Shown: positions 27,669 to 36,488 of the stretch, one piece after another | How positions within the stretch are numbered: position 1 is the first letter of the stretch | Layout: each line of letters starts with the position of its first letter | Assembly: GCF_014652855.1 (NCBI RefSeq) | Contig: NZ_BMZP01000010.1 | Span: forward strand, 1-64,000 | DNA length: 64,000 nt | Origin: Novosphingobium pokkalii | GTDB taxonomy: Bacteria; Pseudomonadota; Alphaproteobacteria; Sphingomonadales; Sphingomonadaceae | Reading direction: 5' to 3' | Position numbers and translations under genes: made by a program | The notes under the pieces: generated by a model | Databases searched by the model: none | What the model was told of the DNA's origin: nothing | What the model saw: only the letters and a program-made list of their open reading frames with translations

Positions 27669-28343
27669 TCAGGCCAGGGCGGCGTCACCTACATAAGGGT
27701 TGGTGGCGCGCTCCTGGCTGAACGTGCTGCGCGGCCCGTGGCCGGGATTGAACAGCACGTCATCGCCCAGCGGCCAGAGCCGCTGCGTGATCGAGGCGAC
27801 CAGATCGTCGAAATTGCCCAACGGGAAATCCCAGCGGCCGATCCCGCCCTGGAACAGCACGTCGCCCACCACGGCAAAGCGGGAGGGCTGGTGGAAGAAC
27901 ACCACATGGCCCGGCGTGTGCCCCGGGCAATGGATCACGTCGAGCACGAGATTGCCCACCGTCACCGTGTCGCCCTGCTCCAGCCAGCGGCTGGGCGTGA
28001 AGATTTCTGCCGGCACGCCCCAGCGGCCCGAATCCTCGGCCAGCTTGGCAATCCAGAACAGGTCCGCCTCGTGCGGCCCTTCGATAGGCACGCCCAGCTC
28101 GCGCGCAAGCTGCGCCGCGCCGCCGCAATGATCGAGATGGCCGTGGGTGATCAGCAGCTTTTCCACGGTCACCCCGGCCTTGGCGACCAGCGCCTTGATC
28201 CGGTCGAGATCGCCGCCGGGATCGATCACGGCGGCCTTCATCGTGGCGGTGCACCACAGCAGCGTGCAGTTCTGCTGCAACGGCGTAACGGGCAGGATCG
28301 CCACTTGCATGGGCGGCAGGGTGCTGGCGGGGGTCTGGCTCAT
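27669..28343 (-). CDS. MBL-fold metallohydrolase, GloB-like
   Basis: A 224-residue metallo-beta-lactamase-fold hydrolase. The metal motif is THGHLDHCGG (the HxHxDH form, about 77-86), with further ligands His in HCPGHTPGH and Asp in AVVGDVLFQG. It resembles glyoxalase II-like hydrolases that split thioesters such as S-lactoylglutathione, but the assignment to GloB itself is not certain. ATG 28343 (MSQTPAST) is chosen; an internal ATG at 28310 is the alternative. Confidence 0.83.
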   Translation of the reverse strand: MSQTPASTLPPMQVAILPVTPLQQNCTLLWCTATMKAAVIDPGGDLDRIKALVAKAGVTVEKLLITHGHLDHCGGAAQLARELGVPIEGPHEADLFWIAKLAEDSGRWGVPAEIFTPSRWLEQGDTVTVGNLVLDVIHCPGHTPGHVVFFHQPSRFAVVGDVLFQGGIGRWDFPLGNFDDLVASITQRLWPLGDDVLFNPGHGPRSTFSQERATNPYVGDAALA

Positions 28344-28396
28344 GCCCCTGAAATGGCCAGCCCGGCGGCAAATGGCAAGCCGCCGCACCACAAGGT

Positions 28397-29134
28397 TCAG
28401 ATCTTGCCGCCCTTCCACACCACGCGGCCGACCACGTCCACTTCCTCCATCGGGCGTTCCATGCGCGGATAGGCGGGATTGTCGCTGATCACGCGGATCA
28501 TGCCCGCCGCGCCCGCTTCCAGCCGCTTGACCAGCAGCACATCGTCCACCCGGATCACGTGAATCCCGGCGCGCAAGGGGCGCGGAGTGCGGTCGACCAG
28601 GATTTCGTCGCTGTCGCGCAGCGTCGGCTCCATCGAATCCCCTTCCACCTCGATCACGCTGAGCATGGCCGGATCGAGCCCCTGCGACTTGAGCCAGCGA
28701 CTGGAAAAGCGCAGCCGCCCCACCGGAACTTCATAGTTCGCGAGCGCACCCGGCCCGGCCGAGGCACCCAGCGCCAGGCGGGGAATGTCGGCCCATTCGG
28801 CATGGCTGCGTGGGGCAGACAGCCCGGCGCCCTCGCCGCGCAGCGCGCCCGCCACATGCACCACAGGATCGGGCGCCCCCAGTTCACTCTCGTCCACTGC
28901 GAAGAACCGGGCCAGGGTGCCCCGGTCCACTTCCTCCAGCTTGCGCGGCGATCCCTTGCGCACGAACTGCTGCAAGTAGCTGGCATTGCGGCCGATCAGG
29001 CCTGACAGCGCCGAGAGCGACACGCCCCGCGCATCGGCCAGTTCAACCAGCCGCGCCCGCGCCGGATCGAGCGGCTTGCCGCCATTCCCGCCCGTCGCGC
29101 CAGTGCTATCCGCAGATTCCAGAGGCTTCGTCAT
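28397..29134 (-). CDS. HTH and S24/LexA-type peptidase repressor
   Basis: A 245-residue protein with an N-terminal helix-turn-helix region (about 25-80, RGVSLSALSGLIGRNASYLQ) and a C-terminal S24 self-cleaving peptidase domain. The catalytic Ser is in EGDSMEPTL (about 169) and the Lys in DDVLLVKRL (about 207), as in LexA and CI-type repressors, so damage-induced autocleavage is possible. It is not the canonical LexA, whose N-terminus differs. It is a good candidate for an autoregulated stress or phage-like repressor. A promoter-like sequence with repeated AGGATTT motifs lies directly upstream. Confidence 0.83.
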   Translation of the reverse strand: MTKPLESADSTGATGGNGGKPLDPARARLVELADARGVSLSALSGLIGRNASYLQQFVRKGSPRKLEEVDRGTLARFFAVDESELGAPDPVVHVAGALRGEGAGLSAPRSHAEWADIPRLALGASAGPGALANYEVPVGRLRFSSRWLKSQGLDPAMLSVIEVEGDSMEPTLRDSDEILVDRTPRPLRAGIHVIRVDDVLLVKRLEAGAAGMIRVISDNPAYPRMERPMEEVDVVGRVVWKGGKI

Positions 29135-29185
29135 GGTGAGTCCAAACTCGAAGGATTTTTCCTAGACACTCGGTCTTTCACTATG

Positions 29186-29214
29186 CTTATAGGATTTTTA
29201 TCAGGATTTGTCCA
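29186..29214 (-). promoter_or_regulatory. Promoter and AGGATTT repeats upstream of the S24 repressor
   Basis: On the minus strand TGGACA (29209-29214) is spaced 17 nt from TATAAG (29186-29191), a good sigma-70-like pair. AGGATTT (plus strand) occurs at 29152, 29191 and 29203, inside the spacer and just downstream of the promoter. Three copies of one short motif over a regulator's own promoter suggest an autoregulatory operator. Confidence 0.5.
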
Positions 29215-29365
29215 CAGGACTGCACCGGTTTTCGAGGAAATTTCATGCCCCGATTCAAACAGGCCCCTTAACCATTCACCCCAGCCCCAGCCGCCGTACG
29301 CCAAGGAAACGGCCGCAGAACATTTCAAGAACTTCCCTGTCTTTCCAGCAAAAAGGATGCCCGCC

Positions 29366-29737
29366 ATGCTGCGCGATCACGCCTCTTTCGGTGAAGCCAA
29401 GCCCGCCCCCCGCCGCCGAGTCGCCAGCGGCCTTGCCCCGCGCGTGGTGCGCAGCGTGCTGGCTCTCGCCGGGCGCAGCGCGCAACTGATCGACCACCGC
29501 GAACGCCCCTGGGCCAGCGTCACTTTCTCCGGCGCACGCCACAGTGTGGTGCTGCGCTACACCGGCTGGGAAGCCTGCGACGATGGCGAAGCCCTGATCG
29601 CCGCCCTGCCCGACCACGAATTTACCGTCCCCGGCGCGCTGGTGGCCGACGTGACCGTGGTCCGCACCGACGAAGCCGTGCTGCCCGAGCGCACGCTGGA
29701 AGTGGAACTGGAACTGCTGCTGCTCGACCAGGGGTGA
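29366..29737 (+). CDS. Hypothetical protein
   Basis: A 123-residue soluble protein of unknown function. ATG 29366 has AAGG 9 nt upstream; ATG 29357 is an alternative, and the longer open frame upstream crosses the promoter region of the S24 gene. The body has mixed charge, with RHSVVLRYTGWEACDDGEAL and the acidic run ERTLEVELELLLLDQG at the end. No motif of a known enzyme is seen. It is followed by a block of dispersed palindromes. Confidence 0.65.
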   Translation: MLRDHASFGEAKPAPRRRVASGLAPRVVRSVLALAGRSAQLIDHRERPWASVTFSGARHSVVLRYTGWEACDDGEALIAALPDHEFTVPGALVADVTVVRTDEAVLPERTLEVELELLLLDQG

Positions 29738-29761
29738 TCGGCGTGGCGCGCCAACGCAGGG

Positions 29762-29896
29762 GGCTTCGACAAGCTCAGCCCGAACGGGGATCGGCATTAT
29801 CCTCCCCCTCCTCTTCAGAGGAGGGGGTCGGGGGGTGGTGCTGGGCCTAGCGCGAGACTTCGCACCACCCCCAGCCCCTCCTCTGAAGAGGAGGGG
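29762..29896. repeat. Repeat block: one family B unit and two family A palindromes
   Basis: 29762-29788 holds TTCGACAAGCTCAGCCCGAA (family B, minus orientation). 29803-29826 and 29875-29896 hold family A palindromes in opposite orientation, with flanks GTCGGGGGGTGGTG and CACCACCCCCAGC. The block fills the gap between the hypothetical gene and the convergent cysS and may end both transcripts. Confidence 0.8.
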
Positions 29897-29904
29897 GGAA
29901 ACGG

Positions 29905-31377
29905 TCACCCCAGCCGCCAGTCCCAGCCCAGCGGATCGCCGTCCATGGCGTCCACGCCCTGCGCGGCCAGTTCGTCGCGCAGGGTGTCGCTTTGGGCGAA
30001 GTCCTTGGCGGCGCGGGCTTCCTGGCGGGCGGCGATCACGCGGGCGATTTCTTCCTCGGTGATCGTGGCCGCCTTGGGCCGCAGGCGCAGGTCGGTGCGC
30101 GACAGGCCCATGAGGTTGAGACCGAGCACGCCATCGAGCGCCGCGATCGCCGCCAGCTTGAGCGCCGGATCGATCTTCTTGAGCGCGATTACCTCGTCCA
30201 GCACGGTCAGGGCCACGGCGGTGTTGAGATCCTCGCTGATCGCCGCATCAAAGCGGTCCACCAGCGGCGCGAGCTTGGCATGGCTGCGCCAGCCGCTGGC
30301 GTCGGCGCCCGGCTCGGCTCGTTCCTTGAGCTGCGCCACGGCCATGACCATGCGCTTCAAGCGCGTGAGCGCGGCGCCCAGGCCTTCCCACGAAAATTCC
30401 AGCTCGCTGCGATAATGCGCCTGGAGGCATAGCAGGCGATAGGCCAGCGGGTGATAACCCTTGTCGATCAGCAGTTGCAGCCGCAGGAACTCGCCCGAGG
30501 ACTTGCTCATCTTGCCGGAGCGTTCGACCAGGAAATTGTTGTGCATCCACATCCGCGCCCCGGAATTGGCCGGATCGGCCAGGCTGCCGGCGCAGCAGAA
30601 CGCCTGGTTCTGCGCGATCTCGTTGGGGTGGTGGATCTCGCGGTGATCGATCCCGCCGGTGTGGATGTCGAACGGAAAGCCCAGCAGCTTGCCCGACATC
30701 ACCGAGCATTCCAGGTGCCAGCCCGGCGCGCCGCGCCCCCACGGGCTGTCCCATTCCATCTGCCGCGTCTCGCCCGGCGGTGTCTTGCGCCAGATGGCGA
30801 AATCGGCCTGGTGGCGCTTGCCTTCCACCTGCTCGATCCGGCCCTCGCCCTCGTCGGTTGCGGCGCGAGCCAGCTTGCCATAGTCGGCCACGGTCGAAAC
30901 ATCGAAATAGAGCCCGCCGGGCAGCTCGTAGCAATGCTTTTCGGCAATGCTCCGGGCAAACTCGATCATCGCCGGAACATAGTCGGTGGCGATCGACCAG
31001 TGCGCCGGCTGGCGAATGCCCAGCGCGTCGATATCGGCCCAATAGGCCTGCGTATAATGCCGCGCGATGTCCCAGATCGATTGCGCGTTGGCCTTCGCAG
31101 CCTTTTCCAGCTTGTCCTCGCCGGCATCGGCATCGTCGGTCAGGTGGCCCACGTCGGTGATGTTGATCACGTGGGTCAGCTTGTAGCCCTTCCACGAGAG
31201 CGTGCGGCCCAGCACGTCGGCAAAGACATAGGCGCGCATGTTGCCGATATGGGGATAGTTGTAGACCGTCGGCCCGCAGGAATAGACCCGCGCTTCGCCG
31301 GGATGAACCGGCACGAACGGTTCGAGCGCGCGGGTGAGGCTGTTGAACAGCACGAGCGGAGCGGATTGGTCGGTCAT
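29905..31377 (-). CDS. cysS: Cysteine--tRNA ligase
   Basis: A 490-residue class I synthetase that charges tRNA-Cys. HIGH motif in YNYPHIGNMRAYVF (about residue 39), KMSKS motif KMSKSSGEF (about 282), and the zinc ligands Cys in YSCGPTVYN (about 32), plus those around GWHLECSVM and HPNE. ATG 31377 (MTDQSAPL) is chosen over the ATG seven codons upstream. It stands alone, with repeat blocks on both sides. Confidence 0.97.
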   Translation of the reverse strand: MTDQSAPLVLFNSLTRALEPFVPVHPGEARVYSCGPTVYNYPHIGNMRAYVFADVLGRTLSWKGYKLTHVINITDVGHLTDDADAGEDKLEKAAKANAQSIWDIARHYTQAYWADIDALGIRQPAHWSIATDYVPAMIEFARSIAEKHCYELPGGLYFDVSTVADYGKLARAATDEGEGRIEQVEGKRHQADFAIWRKTPPGETRQMEWDSPWGRGAPGWHLECSVMSGKLLGFPFDIHTGGIDHREIHHPNEIAQNQAFCCAGSLADPANSGARMWMHNNFLVERSGKMSKSSGEFLRLQLLIDKGYHPLAYRLLCLQAHYRSELEFSWEGLGAALTRLKRMVMAVAQLKERAEPGADASGWRSHAKLAPLVDRFDAAISEDLNTAVALTVLDEVIALKKIDPALKLAAIAALDGVLGLNLMGLSRTDLRLRPKAATITEEEIARVIAARQEARAAKDFAQSDTLRDELAAQGVDAMDGDPLGWDWRLG

Positions 31378-31430
31378 GGCCCGCGCTTTGCCTTGCATCC
31401 GGGCGCAAGGTCAAGGTTCCTGGTCTATCT

Positions 31431-31549
31431 CCCCATCCTCTTCAGAGGAGGGGGCTTTACAGGTCCGCAATCCGTTCGGGCTGAGCTTGTCGAAGCCCGT
31501 TGCAAGCGAGCGCAGGGCCAGCGCCCTTCGACAAGCTCAGGGCGAACGG
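31431..31549. repeat. Repeat block upstream of cysS: family A and an inverted family B pair
   Basis: 31431-31454 is a family A palindrome with one mismatch. 31472-31499 (CCGTTCGGGCTGAGCTTGTC and following) and 31523-31549 are family B units facing each other, able to form a hairpin with a 23-nt loop. The block lies between the divergent end of cysS and cobT. Confidence 0.8.
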
Positions 31550-31591
31550 AATATTGGAGTCAGGTTGCAGAAACACCCGCCAGCCCCGCCC

Positions 31592-33412
31592 TCAATCCAC
31601 CTCGAACAGATCCGCCAACTGCTCCACGATCGTGCCGCCCAGTTGCTCCACGTCCATGATCGTCACGGCGCGGCGATAGTAGCGGGTCACGTCGTGGCCG
31701 ATGCCGATGGCCACGAGCTGCACCGGGCTCTGCTTCTCGATCCAGTCGATCACCCGGCGCAAGTGCTGCTCCAGATAGCCGGCGTGGTTGACCGACAGTG
31801 TGCTGTCATCCACCGGCGCGCCGTCGGAAATGACCATCAGGATGCGGCGGTCTTCGGGGCGGGCGAGCATGCGGGTGTGCGCCCAGAGCAGCGCCTCGCC
31901 GTCGATGTTTTCCTTGAGCAGGCCCTCGCGCATCATCAGGCCGAGATTCTTGCGCGCGCGGCGCCAGGGCTCATCGGCCTTCTTGTAGACGATGTGGCGC
32001 AAGTCGTTGAGGCGCCCCGGATGCGCGGGCTTGCCACCGGCGAGCCAGGCCTCGCGCGATTGGCCGCCTTTCCAGGCGCGGGTGGTGAAGCCGAGCACTT
32101 CGGTCTTCACCCCGCAGCGCTCCAGCGTGCGCGCCAGGATGTCGGCACTGATCGCCGCGATCGAGATAGGTCGCCCGCGCATAGAGCCGGAGTTGTCGAT
32201 CAGCAGGGTGACGACGGTGTCCTTGAACTCCACCTCGCGCTCGATCTTGTACGACAGCGAATGGCCCGGCGCGATCACCACGCGGGCCAGCCGCGCGGCA
32301 TCGAGCAGGCCTTCTTCCTGGTCGAAATCCCAACTGCGGTTCTGCGCGGCCATCAAGCGGCGCTGCAACCGATTGGCCAGCCGCGTCACCACGCTTTGCA
32401 GGCCCTTCATCTGGTTGTCGAGATAGGCGCGCAGGCGCGTCAGCTCTTCCTCGTCGCACAGGTCGGTGGCCGCGATCACTTCGTCGAAGCGAGTGGTATA
32501 GGTCTTGTAGTCGAAGTCTTCGGGCAAGTCGGTCCACGGCCGGTTGGGCCGGGTCGGCAGCATGCCTTCCTCGCCCTCGTCGGCCATGTCGGCGTCGGCC
32601 GCATCGTCCGGGCGCTCGACTTCCTCCTGGTCCTCGCCCTCGCCTTCGCCATCGGAACTGTCGCCGGCCTGCTCGATCGGCTGCTGGTCGTCGGCGCTGG
32701 TTTCGGCGTCCTCGGGCTTTTCGGTGCCCGCGTCGTCCTCGTCCTCGCTGTCCTCGTCCTGGTTGTCGTTCTGCTCGGGCGCGGAGACTTGCGTGAGGTC
32801 GAGGTGGCCGAGCATCGAGAGCGCCAGCTTCTGGAACGCCTTCTGGTCTTCCAGGCTTTGGGCCAGGCCGGCCATGTCTTCGCCCGCCTTGGCCTCGATC
32901 CAGCTTCGCACCATGTCGGTGCCGAGCCGGGCCAGCGCCGGGATCGGCACGCCGGTCAGCTTCTCGCGCAGCAGCAGCGAAAGCGCGGTGGGCAGCGGCA
33001 CTTCCTCGGGCTTGGTGGCGCGGCTGATCGGATCGGCGGCCACGCGCTGCGCCGTCACCGCATCGAGGTTGCCGCGCATCCCGCTATAGCCGTCAGAGCC
33101 GAGCACTTCATAGCGCACCCGCTCCACCGCATCATAACAGGCGCGAGCCAGGGTTTCGCCCGGCGCCCCGGCGTTGTGCAGCGCTTCGTTGTGGAAACGC
33201 AGACGCAGCGCCATGGAATCGGCGGCGCCGCGCGCCTGGGCGACCTGGTCGGCCGGAAGGGCGCGGCCCGGCATGGGCACGCGCATCAGCTTGCCGGTCT
33301 GGCTCGCCTGGTCCGATGTCCAGGCCACTTCCACTTCGGGCTGTTCCGCCAGCGCGCGGGACGTGCCGGTGAGAACCGAGCGGAAGGTATCGAGCGGGGA
33401 TTCGGCAGCCAA
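31592..33412 (-). CDS. cobT: Cobaltochelatase subunit CobT
   Basis: A 606-residue CobT, the partner of CobS in the CobNST complex that inserts cobalt into hydrogenobyrinic acid diamide in aerobic cobalamin synthesis. A very acidic middle region (about residues 210-300, runs such as EDEDDAGTE) is characteristic. The C-terminal von Willebrand A-type domain has the MIDAS-like [10 protein letters not shown] motif (about 400-410). The start [12 protein letters not shown] is conventional. CobS, usually adjacent, is absent here, so the chelatase genes are split. Confidence 0.92.
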   Translation of the reverse strand: MAAESPLDTFRSVLTGTSRALAEQPEVEVAWTSDQASQTGKLMRVPMPGRALPADQVAQARGAADSMALRLRFHNEALHNAGAPGETLARACYDAVERVRYEVLGSDGYSGMRGNLDAVTAQRVAADPISRATKPEEVPLPTALSLLLREKLTGVPIPALARLGTDMVRSWIEAKAGEDMAGLAQSLEDQKAFQKLALSMLGHLDLTQVSAPEQNDNQDEDSEDEDDAGTEKPEDAETSADDQQPIEQAGDSSDGEGEGEDQEEVERPDDAADADMADEGEEGMLPTRPNRPWTDLPEDFDYKTYTTRFDEVIAATDLCDEEELTRLRAYLDNQMKGLQSVVTRLANRLQRRLMAAQNRSWDFDQEEGLLDAARLARVVIAPGHSLSYKIEREVEFKDTVVTLLIDNSGSMRGRPISIAAISADILARTLERCGVKTEVLGFTTRAWKGGQSREAWLAGGKPAHPGRLNDLRHIVYKKADEPWRRARKNLGLMMREGLLKENIDGEALLWAHTRMLARPEDRRILMVISDGAPVDDSTLSVNHAGYLEQHLRRVIDWIEKQSPVQLVAIGIGHDVTRYYRRAVTIMDVEQLGGTIVEQLADLFEVD

Positions 33413-33473
33413 GAATCAATCCAGTTTCGCAAAAGTGCGCCCCGGCTGCGAAAACCGGGGCGCGGGTTCATCC

Positions 33474-34127
33474 TTACCCGATAGATTGGCCGGTCTTGGC
33501 CCAATCCGCAAGGAACCCTTCGATGCCCTTTTCGGTCAGGACATGCTTGAACAGGCCCTTGATCACCGCCGGCGGCGCGGTGATCACGTCGGCGCCGATG
33601 CGCGCGCTTTCCAGCACATGGATGCCGTGACGGATCGAGGCGACGAGGATTTCGGTCTCGAAGTTGTAGTTGTCATAGATCAGGCGGATGTCGCGGATCA
33701 GGTCCATGCCATCGAAGCCGTTGTCGTCATGACGGCCCACGAAGGGCGAAACGAACGTGGCCCCGGCCTTCGCGGCGAGCAGCGCCTGGTTGGCCGAGAA
33801 GCACAGCGTGACGTTGACCATGGTGCCATCGGCGGTCAGCTTCTTGCAGGTCTTGAGGCCGTCAACGGTCAGCGGCACCTTGATGCACACGTTGTCGGCG
33901 ATCTTGCGCAGGATTTCGGCCTCGCGCATCATCCCGGCGTGGTCAAGCGCGACCACTTCGGCCGAGACCGGCCCATGGGTGAGGTGGCAGATTTCCTTGG
34001 TCACCTCGATGAAGTCACGTCCCGCCTTGGCAATCAGGCTGGGGTTCGTGGTCACACCATCGAGCAGGCCGGTGGCGGCCAGATCGGCGATTTCGGCGGT
34101 ATCGGCCGTGTCGACAAAGAACTTCAT
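33474..34127 (-). CDS. Transaldolase / fructose-6-phosphate aldolase-like
   Basis: A 217-residue small transaldolase of the type known as TalC or FSA. N-terminal [13 protein letters not shown] and the Schiff-base Lys in CIKVPLT (about residue 86) are clear, and GVTTNPSL is the substrate loop. It moves or cleaves three-carbon ketol units in the pentose phosphate pathway. The sequence does not tell transaldolase from FSA. It is 61 nt upstream of cobT, possibly co-transcribed. Confidence 0.92.
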   Translation of the reverse strand: MKFFVDTADTAEIADLAATGLLDGVTTNPSLIAKAGRDFIEVTKEICHLTHGPVSAEVVALDHAGMMREAEILRKIADNVCIKVPLTVDGLKTCKKLTADGTMVNVTLCFSANQALLAAKAGATFVSPFVGRHDDNGFDGMDLIRDIRLIYDNYNFETEILVASIRHGIHVLESARIGADVITAPPAVIKGLFKHVLTEKGIEGFLADWAKTGQSIG

Positions 34128-34290
34128 GAGGATGTTTCCTGCGCAAGGGTTATGATTTGATAACGGCGATTCTGGAGCGGGCTATAGGGCAGGCCCGCCG
34201 CGCTGTCAGGTGCGGTTGTGCGCGCCATGCCGGATGAACGAGCCCGTTTCCCCCGCGTTCCCTGTTTGCCCCATGCGATAGCCTGCCTAT

Positions 34291-36483
34291 ATGCACCAGG
34301 TGATGATCCAGCCCCCTTCTCGCCGCATTCGATGCGTGGTGTTCAACGCGGCGCTGGGTCCGCTCGATTACAAGGTGCCCGCCCATCTCGATGTGGTGCC
34401 GGGCCAGGTCGTGGTCTGCCCGCTTGGCCCGCGCCAGATCCTGGGCGTGGTGTGGGAGGAAGACCGCCTGCCCAGCGCCGACGTGCCCGAGCACAAGCTG
34501 CGCCCGATCCTGGGCGTGGTGCCGGTGCCGCCGCTGGGCGCGCCCTTGCGCCGCCTGATCGAATGGACGGCCGACTATTACATGGCGCCGCTTTCGGCCG
34601 TGGCGCGCATGGCATTGTCGAGCACGGCGGCGCTGCAAGGCGGCAGCACGGTCACCGAATATCGCCTCTCGGGCAAGGAACCGGGCCGCCTCACGCCGCA
34701 GCGGGCGCAGGCGATGGACCTGCTCATCGACCAGCAGGCAACGATCCGCGAACTGGCCGAAATCGCCGAAGTGTCGGACGGGGTGCTGCGCGGCATGGTC
34801 AATGCCGGGCTGCTCGAACCGGTCACGGTCGATGCCGACCGGCCCTATCCCCCCGCCGATCCGCGCCATGCCGTGCCGGACCTGACGCCGGGCCAGGCCG
34901 AAGTCGCCGGGCGGCTGGTGGCGGCGGTGGGTGCGCGGCGTTTCACCACGTTCCTGCTCGATGGCGTGACCGGATCGGGCAAGACCGAGACTTATGCCGA
35001 AGCCATTGCCGCGGCGATGGAACAGGGGCGCCAAGTGCTGGTCCTGCTGCCCGAAATCGCCCTGACGCAAAGCTTCCTCGCGCGGTTCGAGGCGCGCTTT
35101 GGCACCGCTCCGGTCACCTGGCATTCCTCGCTCAAGTCCTCCGAACGGCGCCGCGCCTGGCGCGCGGTGGCCAAGGGCGAGGCGCAAGTGGTGGTGGGCG
35201 CGCGCTCGGCGCTGTTCCTGCCCTTCGCGTCGCTCGGCCTGATCGTGGTCGATGAAGCGCACGAAATCTCGTTCAAGCAGGACGATGGCGTGCGCTACAA
35301 CGCGCGCGACGTGGCCGTGATGCGCGGCCATTTCGAGCGCATTCCCGTGGTCCTGGCCAGCGCCACCCCGGCGCTGGAAAGCCTGCACATGGCCAGTACC
35401 GGCCGCTATGAACGGCTGGTGCTGCCCAGCCGCTTTGGCGGGGCGGGCCTGCCCGACATCAAGATTCTCGATCTGCGCGAGCACGCGCCCGAGCGCGGCC
35501 ACTGGCTGGCCCCGCCGCTGGTGGAAGGCCTGCGCGACCGGCTGGCCAAGGGCGAGCAGAGCCTGCTGTTCCTCAACCGGCGTGGCTATGCCCCGCTCAC
35601 CTTGTGCCGCACCTGCGGCTATCGCTTCCAGTGCCCCAATTGCTCGGCCTGGCTGGTGGAGCATCGCCTGTCGCGGCGGCTGGCCTGCCACCATTGCGGC
35701 CATGAAGTGCCCACGCCCCATGCCTGCCCCGAATGCGGCGAGCCCGATTGCCTGGTCGCCTGCGGCCCCGGCGTGGAGCGGATCGCCGATGAAGTCGCCA
35801 CGATCCTGCCCGAAGCGCGCGTGGCGCTTGTCACTTCGGACACGTTGACGAGTGCGGCCAAGGCGGCCGAATTCGTGGCCCAGGCAGAGAACAAGGCCAT
35901 CGACGTGATCGTGGGAACGCAATTGGTAACAAAAGGCTATCACTTCCCCGACCTGACGCTGGTCGGCGTGGTCGATGCCGACATGGGGCTGGAAGGGGGC
36001 GACCTGCGCGCCGCCGAACGCACCTATCAGCAGGTCGCGCAAGTCGCCGGGCGCGCCGGGCGCGGCGAGAAGCCGGGCGAAGTGCTGATCCAGACGCGCC
36101 ATCCCGATGCCCCGGTGATCGCCGCGCTGGCCAGCGGCGAGCGCGATGCGTTCTATGCCGCCGAAACCGAAGCCCGGCGCGAAGCCCATGCCCCGCCATT
36201 CGGCCGCTGGGCCGCGATCATCGTGTCGAGCGAGGACGAAGCCGAAGCCCGCGACGCCGCCCGCGCCATCGGCGGCACCGCGCCGCGGCTTGACGACGTG
36301 ATGATCCTTGGCCCTGCCCCTGCGCCGCTCTCGCTGTTGCGCGGGCGCTATCGCTATCGCCTGCTGGTCAACGCGCGGCGGTCGAGCGAAGTGCAGAAAG
36401 TCATCCGCCAGTGGCTCGAACCGCTGCGCTTTCCCCAAGGGGTGCGCGTCGCAGTCGATATCGATCCCTACAGCTTCGTTTGA
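34291..36483 (+). CDS. priA: Primosomal protein N' (replication restart helicase PriA)
   Basis: A 730-residue PriA that reloads the replicative helicase at stalled forks. N-terminal 3'-DNA-end binding domain, then Walker A in DGVTGSGKTETYAE (about residue 230), DEAH box as VVDEAHE (about 318), the zinc-binding region with CRTCGYRFQCPNC and CHHCGHEVPTPHACPECG (about 440-490), and the helicase C-terminal motif VAGRAGRGEKPG (about 585). ATG 34291 is the start. Its stop is 5 nt before the photolyase start. Confidence 0.95.
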   Translation: MHQVMIQPPSRRIRCVVFNAALGPLDYKVPAHLDVVPGQVVVCPLGPRQILGVVWEEDRLPSADVPEHKLRPILGVVPVPPLGAPLRRLIEWTADYYMAPLSAVARMALSSTAALQGGSTVTEYRLSGKEPGRLTPQRAQAMDLLIDQQATIRELAEIAEVSDGVLRGMVNAGLLEPVTVDADRPYPPADPRHAVPDLTPGQAEVAGRLVAAVGARRFTTFLLDGVTGSGKTETYAEAIAAAMEQGRQVLVLLPEIALTQSFLARFEARFGTAPVTWHSSLKSSERRRAWRAVAKGEAQVVVGARSALFLPFASLGLIVVDEAHEISFKQDDGVRYNARDVAVMRGHFERIPVVLASATPALESLHMASTGRYERLVLPSRFGGAGLPDIKILDLREHAPERGHWLAPPLVEGLRDRLAKGEQSLLFLNRRGYAPLTLCRTCGYRFQCPNCSAWLVEHRLSRRLACHHCGHEVPTPHACPECGEPDCLVACGPGVERIADEVATILPEARVALVTSDTLTSAAKAAEFVAQAENKAIDVIVGTQLVTKGYHFPDLTLVGVVDADMGLEGGDLRAAERTYQQVAQVAGRAGRGEKPGEVLIQTRHPDAPVIAALASGERDAFYAAETEARREAHAPPFGRWAAIIVSSEDEAEARDAARAIGGTAPRLDDVMILGPAPAPLSLLRGRYRYRLLVNARRSSEVQKVIRQWLEPLRFPQGVRVAVDIDPYSFV

Positions 36484-36488
36484 CCGCA

